A DNA stretch of 64,000 bases, from the NCBI GenBank assembly GCA_943737045.1, contig CALSFV010000452.1:62001-126000 (forward strand). Direction: 5' to 3'. Below the pieces are notes generated by a model. It did no database searches. It had not been told where the DNA came from and saw only the letters and a list, made by a program, of their open reading frames with translations. The DNA comes from Parapristionchus giblindavisi (Eukaryota > Nematoda > Chromadorea > Rhabditida > Diplogasteridae). How positions within the stretch are numbered: the stretch's first letter is position 1; the number at the start of each line of letters is the position of its first letter. Shown one piece after another: positions 1 to 12,100 of the stretch. Both the position numbers and the translations under genes were made by a program.

Positions 1-50
1 AGAATAACTTATACAACTTTCCCAAAAAATAATATATTTTATAAAACAAA

Positions 51-2132
51 ATGATTCAGGTGATGTCCTCTCCTCAACACGGGTTGCTCTTCTCTTCTCA
101 CTCTTCATTACCTCCCATTCATTCCTCACTCCTCCTCCTCCTTCTCCTCCTCCATCTCCCCGCCCTCTCTCTGTCGCTAGAATGCCATGTGCAACAGCCG
201 GTCGACAAAGGTTTGTTAACTACAAGCGGGTTAACTGGTTAACTATTACTGGTTAACTTGGTTAACTACTTTTTTAGGGTTCAAAAATTATTAGATAGCA
301 AAATTTATTATCTATTCGCGGGGTAGACAGATACAATAATTCTTCTAGATCCGACTACGCCCACCTAATGTTCGATAAATTAGTTAATTTTGCCGTAGAT
401 TACCATTAACAATCCTTTGGGCTCACCATAAACCATCTTCTGGTTTACCGTAAACCAGTTAACCATTAATCATTCTTTGGTTTGACATAAACCAGTTTAC
501 CATTAACCATTCTTATGTTAACCATAAACCACATTCTAGGTCCACTCGGTCACAGATCATATTGCACCACGGCATCGATCGGTTACTGTGTCTGGAGGGA
601 GCAAGGAGGACACATCCTCGAGCGAAACTGTGACGGCAACGGTGTACAACAAGTAAACCACACAGAGAGCAAATTTGCCCAAATATGGGCAATAAATTTG
701 CCAACCTACACCACTTGTGCAAACGATTTGCCCACATTCGGGCCAAAAGCCAGCGATTTGCCCATATACAGGCTAGCATTTGTCTGAATATGGACAAATC
801 GTTCGCCAACTAACGCCATTCGGGCAAATTGAATCTCTGTGCAATTTCCGCATTAGCGTTCCAGTAGACAGTTATTAGTCAGTAGTTGATCTTTAGTCGT
901 TATTTTCTGATGAGAAAGCTACTAGTCAGTAGTTGATCTTTAGTCGTTATTGTCTGATGAGAAAGCTACTAGTCAGAAGTTGATCTTTAGTCGTTATTGT
1001 CTGATGAGAAAGCTACTAGTCAGTAGTTGATCTTTAGTCGTTATTTTCTAATGAGACAGTCTCTGGTTTACCAAAAGTGGCTACTGATAATTGATACTAT
1101 CAGACACAATTCGACGAAAAACTAGTTAACCAAAAAGTCACTGATTAATCATTAGGGTTAACTCATATTGAGCGTATAAAATCACTTGTTTTATTTGTAG
1201 AAGAGACTTTCTTGTTTTGCATGGTTCAGAAACTATGTCTGATCTCTTTTATATATCACATAGCGCGCGGCGAAGGTTAACCGGGTTAGAGAGAGGCAGC
1301 GGAGAGACAATCGAGAGGCGGGGCGAGATCTAAAGCGGAGAAATCCTTTGAGCGACTTCCGTTCGTTAGCACCGTTTGTCATTTTCTTATGCAAGTACAT
1401 TCTATACGCACAATAGTCAACCAAAATTCATCAATGGTTAATCTTCCAGCTGTCAATGTGCCGTAGCATCACCAAGCAAGTGACGATCAGCCGAGAGACG
1501 ATCATCGATCACGGTTCCAGATCCGGGAGTTCCGGAATCGCCCGTGGTTCACCATCTTCCGGCTACGGCGCCGGTGGACGACCCGCAACCGGGGTGGCCT
1601 TCGCCGGCACAGTATCGGAAAATGTGAGTCTTGGAAGGGGTATCAATCACAAAAAAAAACATTTAAAAAAAAAGTTATTTGAATTGTTGTTCATTTCGAT
1701 AACTCATTTTGTCATTGCTTTCTCACTCTGCGTTTTTTCAACATAGGGATCGGTCATTGTACACCTGGAGGAAAAAACAAATTACGGTATTGTGCATCAT
1801 GGTGGACTTTAACCGTCTGCGCTCACTCACTCTCTCTCTCTCTTTCTCGCTCTGCGTTTTTCTCTATCACATCCGTCTATCACATTTCTCTATCCGTCAA
1901 ATTCCAGATCCGGCAATCTCCCTCGCGTCACCCGTCGTCCGGCCAGCTGCACTCCGTCGCCATGTACACCTCGGACTACGGTAGCAGACGGTCTCTGCCG
2001 ATGTGCAGTGACGGTGGCGTCTTCGGTCGCATCTGCTGTTGCACCACGCCCTACTGCAATACCGGCCCCGCGATTACCGTAACCGGTGCCATGCTCGTAC
2101 CACTACTGTTCATGCTGCTTCTGAGGTTATAA
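51..2132 (+). CDS. Ly6/ET-type cysteine-rich secreted protein, probably GPI-anchored
   Basis: Four exons: 51-210, 540-652, 1450-1623, 1908-2132 (223 aa). All junctions keep phase and use TTCTAG, CTTCCAG and ATTCCAG acceptors. Residues 27-43 are a Leu-rich hydrophobic run that fits a signal peptide. The mature part has ten Cys: C45, C62, C70, C84, C95, C182, C192-194 and C199. The end CCCTTPYCN matches the CC-x(4)-CN signature of the three-finger Ly6/uPAR fold (nematode ET module, ODR-2/HOT-like proteins). Residues 205-221 are hydrophobic and run to the C-terminus with no basic tail beyond one Arg, which suggests GPI attachment near N200-G209. Such proteins act at the outer cell surface, often on receptors; the partner here is unknown. 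The loop between C95 and C182 is unusually long and Gly/Ser-rich. The start could instead be the Met at 63. Known: the family fold. Inferred: the GPI anchor. Confidence 0.8.
381..540. repeat. Diverged tandem repeat ACCATAAACCA-type in intron 1
   Basis: The motif 'accataaaccatnttctggtttacc' recurs with variation across the end of intron 1 of the Ly6-type gene and stops at the exon 2 acceptor. No coding potential is seen. Confidence 0.5.
875..1060. repeat. 47-bp tandem repeat, about four copies, in intron 2
   Basis: A unit containing 'tcagtagttgatctttagtcg' followed by 'ttattttctgatgagaaagc' repeats at about 877, 923, 970 and 1017. It lies wholly in intron 2 of the Ly6-type gene. The rest of intron 2 (to 1449) shows no recognisable feature. 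Confidence 0.7.
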
Positions 2133-2210
2133 CCTGACCCTAGTCTATGCCCCGGTTCTCTTGTTTAGCCGCCGGGACTCCCCCCCATATTTCTTTGTTT
2201 CTTAAAGGCA

Positions 2211-2640
2211 CACCCCAAGCTAATTTGAAACTCTCTGCGTTGGCAATACACGTTAGTTCAGAGTGTACAATAAGGGAAGAAGTGAAATCTCCGGTCGGGA
2301 TTCGAACCCGTACCCTTTGGGAGGAGAGGCGGCCATCTTACCAATGCGCCACGCTTCGATCACCCTCCCTTCTCTACTCACATTATTTCGAACTTACGCG
2401 CTGATCATTTTTCCAGTCCGGTTGTCGCAATTTGAATACACCTACTGTTTATAGGCGCTGTATGCGTAGACCATACCATATATTTCGTACACAATTATTC
2501 ATTTTGAGATAAATCCTATTTCCCGGCTATTGTACAGACTCTCTTATGATTGAACTAACGTGATACGCTCTCGCAGACGAAGACAGCGAGAGAGTGTTGC
2601 CAGAGCGGAGAGTTTCAAATTAGCTCGGGGCGTCGCTTCA
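2211..2640. mobile_element. Family C palindromic MITE split by a tRNA-like insertion
   Basis: The left half (2211-2252, 'aaaggcacaccccaagctaa') and right half (2563-2640, 'gccagagcggagagtttc') are the two arms of a family C element. About 310 bp lie between them. The insert begins ACGTTAGTTCA and ends TGAACTAACGT, so it has its own inverted termini, and it contains a tRNA-like segment. It fills most of the gap between the Ly6-type gene and the next gene. From 2640 to 3134 only microsatellites (GT at 2884-2899, AAAGATC at 2949-2969) are seen. Confidence 0.6.
2290..2358 (-). pseudogene. tRNA-like segment with A and B box motifs
   Basis: Read on the minus strand it has TGGCGCATTGG (A-box-like, near 2341-2351) and GGGTTCGAATCCC (B box, 2297-2309) at tRNA spacing. 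The bases that should form the acceptor stem do not pair, so a functional tRNA is unlikely. It may be a tRNA-derived repeat. It sits inside the inserted element that splits the family C MITE. Confidence 0.5.
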
Positions 2641-3134
2641 ACCCCATTTCTTCGCCTATCAGTGAGCTCGCTACGGGTGCACGACCACGGGTACTCCCGC
2701 CACGAAACCATTCCCACCCCCCCCCCGAATCATACTGTAAGTAAACTCTTTCCCCTGCGATCGATGGATAATCCCACTTTCCTACCGTATACCATGTTGT
2801 GATACAGTCGCTTACTACTACACTTTCCTCTTTCTCCGTTCCTATCGTGCTCTCTCCATTTCCTTCCCTCCCATATATCATTTATGTGTGTGTGTGTGTT
2901 TCAATATGCGATGATGATAATATTGATTACATTCTGGCGTTGAAAGACCAAAGATCAAAGATCAAAGATCATACAGCTTCATTCGACATGCGATTATGGT
3001 ATAATATAAATACAATCAATGCATAATTATAAGTCATAGTGAACGGGGGAAAACTTAGCGAGTAAAATACATTATACAGTAGGAATTAGTTATGATGGTA
3101 CAGAGATCAATGGATAGAGATCAAAGATCAAAGA

Positions 3135-6100
3135 TCAACGTTCGCCTCTCTGTCGAGCGAGACGTCGCTCGCGCAGTTCACGCTTCTTCTGCTCGAGGCG
3201 CGACTCATCCGCGTCTTCCTCGTTAATTTCCTGAAATCGATGAAAGATCACGCTACAAGTTCTCTGTATAGATCAAAGACCAAACTACAAGTTTAACATA
3301 ACGACAAAAGATCAAAGATCAAATACCTGAATTCTTGGGCCCGCAGCTCCAGCAGCCGCTGGTCGATGAGCATCCTGGCGACGACGGAGTGGACGAAAGT
3401 CTGGAAAGCATAGTAGTGAAAGAGCAAAAGATCAAAGATCAAAGATCAACAACTCACCCGACTCTGCAAACTCCTGCACAATGTCATTGCTGTACGCCTG
3501 CGTGTAACCGCCGGCGCCCAGTCTGAATTTAATAAATTATTTACTTATTTTAAAAAAAGTTAGCTTTGTCAAGCTATTTTGAAAGATAATATCGAAGTCT
3601 AGTTGAGTAATCGATACCACACACTTTCATACCCTCGCAATGCGAGGATTGACCAACTATATGAAGCCCACTTTAGGTTACTTGAAGCGAACAGTAGCTA
3701 AAAATGACGATTTTTAAGCGAAAATAACGAATTTTGTGAATCAACCAACCCACCCTATTTCGAGAATTGGCCCATAATATAATAATAAACGGCGAGAGTA
3801 CCGAAAATGTATGATCGACACCTTTACACCTCCACCTCAAGCAGGCGAAATATGATGTACTCTCACGCCCAGTCCACAGTCCATACCAGAAACATTTATT
3901 TATTTATTTAATTCATTTCATACTGTAAATAGAGTTTGTCTTCGTTTATGCATTTGTTTTCCAATCACAAGCAGTCGTTAAATAGTAAAAGCATTAATTT
4001 AACATAATTATATCATTATTTAAATTATATAAGTTAAATTAATTTTTTAGTTCAATAAAAAGTCATCGTCTACGGATCGTTCTACATATTGGCTAGATTG
4101 AACAGATAGGTGGTTATGAAGCATGCATGAAACGAGAAAGTGTCCGGGTAAATGCGCTTCGTATCTCATGTTCCGTATCTAAAGTTAGGAACAGAATGGG
4201 TTGCCCGGAATACTCTCCTCGTTTTACGCACTCTCTCGCCTCTTTTGCTTTTCCTTTCATCCCTTTTGAACACAACATCAGGGCTGTGCATTTTTCGTTT
4301 TTCGAATTTTTTTCGAAATTCTTTTTTCGCATAGCCCTGCACTACATCATACGTCGAAAAGTACGTTACAAACTACAAAGTCTGGCCCCATTTTGGGATT
4401 TTTCAAAACCAGGCCGTACTTTGTAAATCTGTAGCGTAGCTAATTTAGTAAAATAATCATCGTTTAATGTTCGCTGCAATATATTGGCAAGATTGATAGG
4501 TGGCTATGAAGCATATATGAAACGAGAAAGTGACAGTGTAAGTGCGGTTCATATCAATATCCGTATCTAAAAATATGAACAGAAAAGAAACATGGGAAAA
4601 CTCTCCACGTTTTGCGCACTCTCTCCAATCTTTTCGCTTTCTTTTTGTTCCTTTTGAACACTAACTGGTCTCAAACAACTGATTCAACAGATAGGTGGTT
4701 ATGAAGCATGCATGAAACGATAAAGTTACTGGGTAAATGCGCTTAGTATCTCATGTTCCGTATCTAAAGTTACGAACAGAATGGGAAGCAAGGAACACTC
4801 TCCTCCATACATGGACTCCGACATGGGGTGCCCCCTATTCCTGGCTTCCCATTCTGTTCGTAACTTTAGATACGGAACATTAACTCTTATCTAAAAATTT
4901 GTGGAATGCCCCCCCGCCCTGTAAAAAATTGGTTTAGGTGAAAATTTTGAAAAAAAAAGTGAAGGCCCCTTGTAAAATTAACCATTTTTCGTTCGGATGC
5001 CCCCTGCAGCATCGAGCTCCAGGTACCTCGCCCATGTATGCTCTCCTCGTTTTACGCACTCTCTCGCCTCTTTTGCTTTTCATTTCATCCCTTTTGAACA
5101 CATCATAGGTCGAAAAGTACGTTACAAACTATAAAGTCTGGTCGCATTTTGGATTTTTTTTTCAAAACCTGGCCGTACTTTGTAAATCTGTAGCGTAGCT
5201 ATTCGTCATATCGAACACACCCCTCGTTTTGCGCACTCTCTCGTCTCCTTCGCCGTTCTTTTCGTGCCTTGTGAGTTAAATTAATTTTTAATATAATAAA
5301 ATAGTCATCGTCTAACGAACGGTCTGTGTAACGTATTGGTTAGATTTAACAGATAGGTGGTTATGAAGCATGTATGAAACGAGAAAGTGACTGGGTAAAT
5401 GCGATTCGTATCTCATGTTCCATATCTTAAGTTACGAACAGAATGGGAAGCCAGGAATAGTCTCCTCGTTTTACACACTCTCTCGCCTCTTTTGATTTTC
5501 TATACGTCATTTTAGAACACTACATCATAGGTCGAAAAGCACTACGAAGACTGGACGAAGATTGGAATTTTTAAAAACATGTCCGCATTTTGGAAATCTG
5601 TAGCGTAGTTGGTTAATTTAATTTTTTTTAAATTTCAATTAAACGTTATTCTTTTTTACAGGAGGCACTCCATACAATTTTCAAAAAGCCCTAATTATAC
5701 ATGGGAGGACCCCATGTATGCTTCGATCTATGCACTACCTCACCTCGTCTCAAACAACTGCTCCTCTTCCTCATCGTCGACCTCTCCCGATCCGTATCCT
5801 CCTCCGATGACGTCATCATCATCATCGTCGTCATCAAAGTGATGCACACGCTCCACCATCACTCGTTCCGTCATACGACGACGAGATGGGGTACTGTAAT
5901 GAGCAAGATAACGAACCCCATCTCGGGCACTAGGTAGGATGAGCACCGATGAATAATAACCGAATGGATGATAACCATTTGCATATGAGATACAAGCGTT
6001 AATGATTGGACAAACTATGCCCATAGGTCGAAACGCGCCAAAATTTCCAAAAAATCGTAAAACCTGACCGCATTTTGAGCCAAAATTTCCAAAAAAATCG

Positions 6101-9100
6101 TAAAACCTGACCGCATTTTAAGCCAAAATTTCACAAAAATCGAAAAGCCTGACTGCATTTTGAAAACCGATAACCTAGCTATTCGAGCTATAACTATGCC
6201 AATGGTTCGGTTCTCATTCAGCCCAGTGCCCCTTCTCGTCGTGGTAGGATTATCACATAAGATAGGAGAGAATGCAAGTAGCATCAAAATTCACGAGCAT
6301 GGTGTCACTGATAGAGTATCAAAACGCACCCATCCGCGCGTCTACGCGTCGACATGCTGACGCGCGCCGGAGACGCGTGGCGTCCGGCCGCGTATCCGCG
6401 TCCCGCGCTACCGCCTCCACGCGTCCGATGGTACACGTCGTTGGAGGGCTGGTGTCGACGCGGCGGAAACGGTCTGCAAGTGTATTCTTGCAATTAAAGG
6501 GACTGAAACCCAGGGATGGGCGAAAAAAGATTTTTCGTGTTCGTTTTTTTCGTTTTTTTTCGACCCCCAGACGAAAAATTGTTCGATCGAAAAAATTTTC
6601 GTCGTTCTCGGAAATTTTTCGTGTTTTACACTAGATATTCTGGGAGTTCAAAACCAACGAAATATGGGGAAAACGGGATGTTAAACTAAAAAAAAAGGTA
6701 TTTTCGAAAGAAATTCAATGACGTTTTTTCATACTGTATGTTTTCCACTCAAGAAATGATCGAGTTCTTACTGTATTTTCACTATTTCTGAATTGCTGAC
6801 GACTGTTTTTCCATATAATTTCAAGCCAAATTCACGAACATCTAGCAGGGAAAATTCATGTGAAAAAAATTCCGCCCTGGAAGTGGAGAGATTTTTCTCT
6901 ACTGCGGAAACCATCGTAACCGACAATCGTAGTCTCCTTTCTCATTCCTCTTTCGACTCTCTGATTTTTCTCAATGTCAATATTCCTATCATGAGTTTCG
7001 TTTGAGGTGAAGTTGTGTCGAATTTACGTTTCTTATTGTTTCGCCCTCTTCCATATTTTGCCTAAATAATTTTTTTGGATGCATCCAATAAAGAATGACT
7101 TTCGAGCTAAACGATTTCAACATTATAAATTACTTTAACAGTAAAATTGGATTTTTTTTTTCGTTTTTTTTTCGAATTTTTCGAATTTTTTCGAGGTTTT
7201 GAAACGAAAATTTTTCGTTTTCGAATTTTTTTCGTCCGATCATGTTCGCCCATCCCTGCTGAAACCTTTGTCAACGGTCTCTTCGACGCTCTGTCGGTGA
7301 TATGCATCGTTACATTTCTCTTACAGGGGGGTTACGGCGTCAGCACGTATGGCAAATGTACGCAATGAAGCGGCCATTGAGAGAGGTAACACTCCCTTTA
7401 ATTTAATAAACACAATATTATAATAATCAGTCAATCGATAAATGCAAATCTATAGTAGTCAATCAATCAATAACCTCGGTGATATATCGCGCACGACGAC
7501 AGAATGCAGTGGAGATGGCGATCGCCGGCGTCGAGGCGCGGACCCCACAGCAGTGCCACCACCGTACTCGTGATCGTAGCGGTCCTGCAACGAACAGCGT
7601 GATGCGCGGAGAGATTACGGTAGTAAAGGATGTCGCTTATCACATGCACAAGTAATACGTATTAAGTATATTGGGCAGATCGACAAAATAACACTATTTT
7701 CATCGACAGAATCGTCCTCGCTACAAAATAATCGCAGTGCTCAAGCACACACTCATAAGAGAGACTATCTGGCTCAAGTGACATTCTCTTGGCACTTGGC
7801 CAAAAAGTGATAGGAACCGATCGGGCCCAAATTGTGCATAGGTGTAGTATGGGGTGGCATGAGATCACAGACGGAGTTAGGGTTCGTCATATCTGCTCCT
7901 TCGCTAAATAACGTAAGTTCAACATAATGGCATCAAAATTTCAAAGTTCACGGATTCGTTCGATATGTGTATGTGACGATAGGTAATAATAAGAAGGTAA
8001 ATTAAACCAAGTCTCATCCCGGTCCAAAACCGTGAGGCCCAGAAAAAATTTTAAAAAACCAATAAAAAATTTGTTTTATTTTTTGTTTTATTTTTCCTAC
8101 AAATGTCTCTCGGTGGGTGACTTTTTTTATTTCTTTAATTTGACGAGTATTCATTAATGTAACTCATATATGAAAATGAACTAAAACAAATGGGTACAAA
8201 TTTGCCTTCTTCCCGAAAAACCACGACTAATTCGCCTTTTTATCGCAAACTGACTACCGTAATGCAAAGGCGGAAATTCAAAATTCGGCAATCGCTGTAT
8301 GTTTACATTCGTTTTCGGAATTATATTATTGTTTTCTTTTATAATTTGTTTGATATCTGAATATCTAAGGAATAATATTACACTATTTTTCAATAAAATA
8401 TGAAAAATGAAGTATTTTGAATTTCCGTCTTTGCATTACGGTAGTCAGTTTGCGATAAAAAGGCGAATTAGTCGTGGTTTTTCGGGAAGAAGGCAAATTT
8501 GTACCCATTTGTTTTAGTTCATTTTCATATATGAGTTACATTAATGAATACTCGTCAAATTAAAGAAATAAAAAAAGTCACCCACCGAGAGACATTTGTA
8601 GGAAAAATAAAACAAAAAATAAAACAAATTTTTTATTGTTTTTTTTTTATTTTTTCTGGGCCTCACGGTTTTGGACCGGGATGAGACTTGGTTTAATTTA
8701 CCTTCTTATTCTTACCTATCGTCACATACACATATCGAACGAATCCGTAAACTTTTGAAATTTTGATGCCATTATGTTGAACTTACGTTATTTAGCGAAG
8801 GAGCAGATATGACGAACCCTAACTCCGTCTGTGATCTCATGCCACCCCATACTACACCTATGCACAATTTGGGCCCGATCGGTTCCTATCACTTTTTGGC
8901 CAAGTGCTAAGCCATAAGCAAAATATGTTCATTGAATCAGATAGTCTCTCATAAACCAGCCACAGCACACATCGTTTCGGTCATTGAACACTTTATCACT
9001 TTTGCACTCTCTCTCTCTCTCTCTCTCTCTTCCGTCTGCCCTTTTCTCTATCACACCATGATCGTTCTCGAAACCCTGTGCAGTATAACCTGTCTCCGGT

Positions 9101-12100
9101 TACGGCATACCGTAATCCACACCACCACACCACTACCACACAATCAAACACCTGATCAATGGCGTCCTGGACGGCACGTCGCAGCACGGGATTGTGCGCG
9201 AGTTGGCGTTCGAGTGCCGACAGTGTGGAGGGCTCGAGCAGACGAGGAGATACCTTAAAGGGCGAAATGCGAAATGTGTGGAGAGCTTTCACATGGCTCG
9301 CGTAATGCTCTGTATATATAGTGGGGAGAATATCAAACTGATTCGTGAAACCTAGATCCAATCGCAAGCACCAGTCACTTTATCGTTTCACGGTTCCTCA
9401 ATAACTACTTCACTAACTAATGCACCCGATTTGATTCACGACTGAAGTAGACTTTCATTTGAAGTAGACTTAAAATATACTTCAAGTGGTGTATTTAAGT
9501 AGACTTTAAGTTTTGGAATACCAGAGAGCTTCGTGAAACCTAGATCCAATCACAAAGCACCAGTCACTTTATCGTTTCACGGTTCCTCAATAACTACTTC
9601 ACTAACTAATGCACCCGATTACATTCGATCCTCTAGTTCCAAACCTAAACATCATTTTCATCATTTTCACCTGAAGTAGGCTTGTAAGTCTACTTCAAGT
9701 GGTGTATATACTGTAATGCATCTCGTCAAATGATCTTTCACTTGAAGAGGATTTAAAGAAAACTTCAGGTTAGTGACGTATTTTAAGTAGACTTTAAGAT
9801 TAGAAATGCCAGAGCGGTTCGCAAAAACCAAAACAAATAAAATAAAAATAGATCATAAAACACAAAGCGCCAGTCACTTTCACGTTTCATCTTTCTTCCA
9901 TAAGACCTTCAACAACTTTGTGGCTTTGTTATTCACACAGAAAAAAATACCACCAGCTGTACTACAAAGTACACATGAACCTGTGGTGAGTCATATTTAG
10001 CACTTTTTAAGTGCTACTTTATTAGTTCTAGTTTCATTTTACATCATTTTCTCTACATGTGCTCCAACTCTCACCTCATCTCCTCCCTTATACGCCCTTC
10101 CTCCTCCTCCTCCTCGCTCATCCTTCCTCGTCTTGTTGCTGTGCACACGCTGTTGGTGAGGCTCAGATCTTCGTAGTGGCGCGGGCGAAACGCGTCGCGG
10201 CGCACGGACTCCCGACTGGAATTTTCTATCGGTGGCGGCATCTGTAATCGATAATGGTTGATCTTCCTCTTACATAGATCTGAACATAACACTACGCAAT
10301 TGAATTTAAGGGAAAAAAGTCATCATATTAAGATAGTGTTTTACATGTACGAGTCATGAGACATCATACATTTTCGCCCCACCCACAATCTGTTGTTTTT
10401 TGCGAATTATAAACTGACCCGAATTTGAACAAAACTGACCCGATCTACATCTCAAGTACTCAAAACTGACCCGGCACTGGATGATTCTTACTAATCTCGA
10501 TCTCCCGCATATTCCTAGATAGGTTTCGAGTCTCAAAACTGACCGCATCCACCAAAAGTGCTCACTCACAATGTGGGTGCTCGAAAATGTATGTGAGACA
10601 TGGTACATGATATTACTATTGATGTTTAGTAAACAGGCTATACCAACCTCGATCACTCCTCTCCCCATCCCTATCCTCCTCTTCTTCCCCATCATCATCA
10701 TCCTCTCCACTCCCTCCTCCTCCTCTTCTCACTCCTCTTCGTCTATCGATCGCCTCCTCCACGTCCCGCTTCATGTGACGGGCAATGATCTGTGAATATG
10801 CAAATGAATGCTTGCTCTTTTTTCAATAGTTTACACCCCGACACACCCCGAGCGAATTTGAAACTCTCCGCTCTGCCAACACGCTCTCGCAGACAAAGAA
10901 AGCGATAGAGCATTGCCCAGAGCGGACAGTTTCAAAAATATGCTCGCGACCTTTAGCATAGCTGCATCCAGTACCTCAATGATCCGCTCAAACTCCCTCC
11001 TCTGCTGATCCTCTCGCTGGGCCGCCTCGCGCTCTCGCTTCTCCAGCTCCTCGACGCGCGCGGTCAGTCTGCCGATCGTTTCCTACAACGATAGGAGTAC
11101 ATTTGCCGTAGGCTCCGCCCACTTTCTGGTCAGCACCGAACCCGTCCGGCATAGGTCGAAAAGTATGTTACAAAGTACCAAGCCTGGCCGGATTATTGGC
11201 CGGAGCCAAAATTTCACAAAAATCGAAAAACCTGACCCAATTTTGAGCCAAAATTTCACAACAATCGAAAAACCTGGCCGCATTTTAAAATCCAATAATA
11301 TACTTAGCTATTCGACCTATGCTTTCTGGTCGGCACCAAACCCGTCTGGCATCCGCCTCGCACGCTCTTACCATGGCCGATTCGAGCGTCGCAGCTGGCG
11401 CTGCTGCAGCAGCAGTCGCGTTGGGATCCTTGTTCTCGTCGTTGGATGGTGTGGCGGGGGTTGGCGCAGCTGTCGTCGCTCTGCCAGCGAGTGTCGGAGT
11501 TGTGGTGCTGCAAATATTGTGGCTAGATTGGGATGTAAATGCAGGCAAGTGAATAATGAATCAATCTTCTCATGTTGCCACTGTATTTTATGCGTATCCC
11601 CCGCTTTTTCACTATGTTTTGTATCCGTCCTTCTCTTTTGATACCAGAACCAATATTATTATTATAATACAAGTTTGGATTGGACATTTCATAATCCCCT
11701 CCTCGCACCCGTCCAATTTCGTATCTCTCGTCAATCGCACTATAACCATACATGGGCGGGGTACCTGGAGCTCGATTCTACAGGGGGCATCCGAACGAAA
11801 AAAGGTTAATTTTACAGGAGGCCTTCACTTTTTTTCCAAAAATTTCACCTATACGTCATTTTTTTTACAGGGGACATTCCAGAAATTTTCGAAAAGCCCT
11901 AATTTTACAGGGGGCACCCCCATGTCGGCGCCCATGTATGACTATAACCACCTCCCTCCAGACAATCGTCCCACCGTACTCTTTATTACTCCCCCCAACT
12001 ACCGTACCCCGTGTGTCCTCCGGCTCCGACCAGTCCGGATCTCATCGGCGCTGCAGATGTCGTTAACGTCGTCCTTCGATAGGGCAGTTGATCCATCGGA

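Larger units (their letters stand above)
4100..5610. repeat. Cluster of four related ~200-bp dispersed repeats
   Basis: The block 'agataggtggttatgaagca...gtatctcatgttccgtatct...cactctctcgcctcttttgc' occurs near 4100, 4490, 4690 and 5345, each diverged. Between and after them are family E fragments (near 4350, 5105, 5525) and a family G element. All of it is intronic to the coiled-coil gene. Confidence 0.6.

Noticed and set aside
875..1060. Regular direct repeats considered as a CRISPR array
   Set aside because: The genome is eukaryotic, the units are contiguous with no spacers, and they lie in an intron. The same applies to the 87-bp array at 36685.
10075..10148. Extension of the coiled-coil gene exon to the strong donor at 10074 (Glu-rich tail)
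   Set aside because: The donor is a better match, but it ends in phase 2 and no downstream exon accepts that phase. Kept only as an alternative in the annotation.
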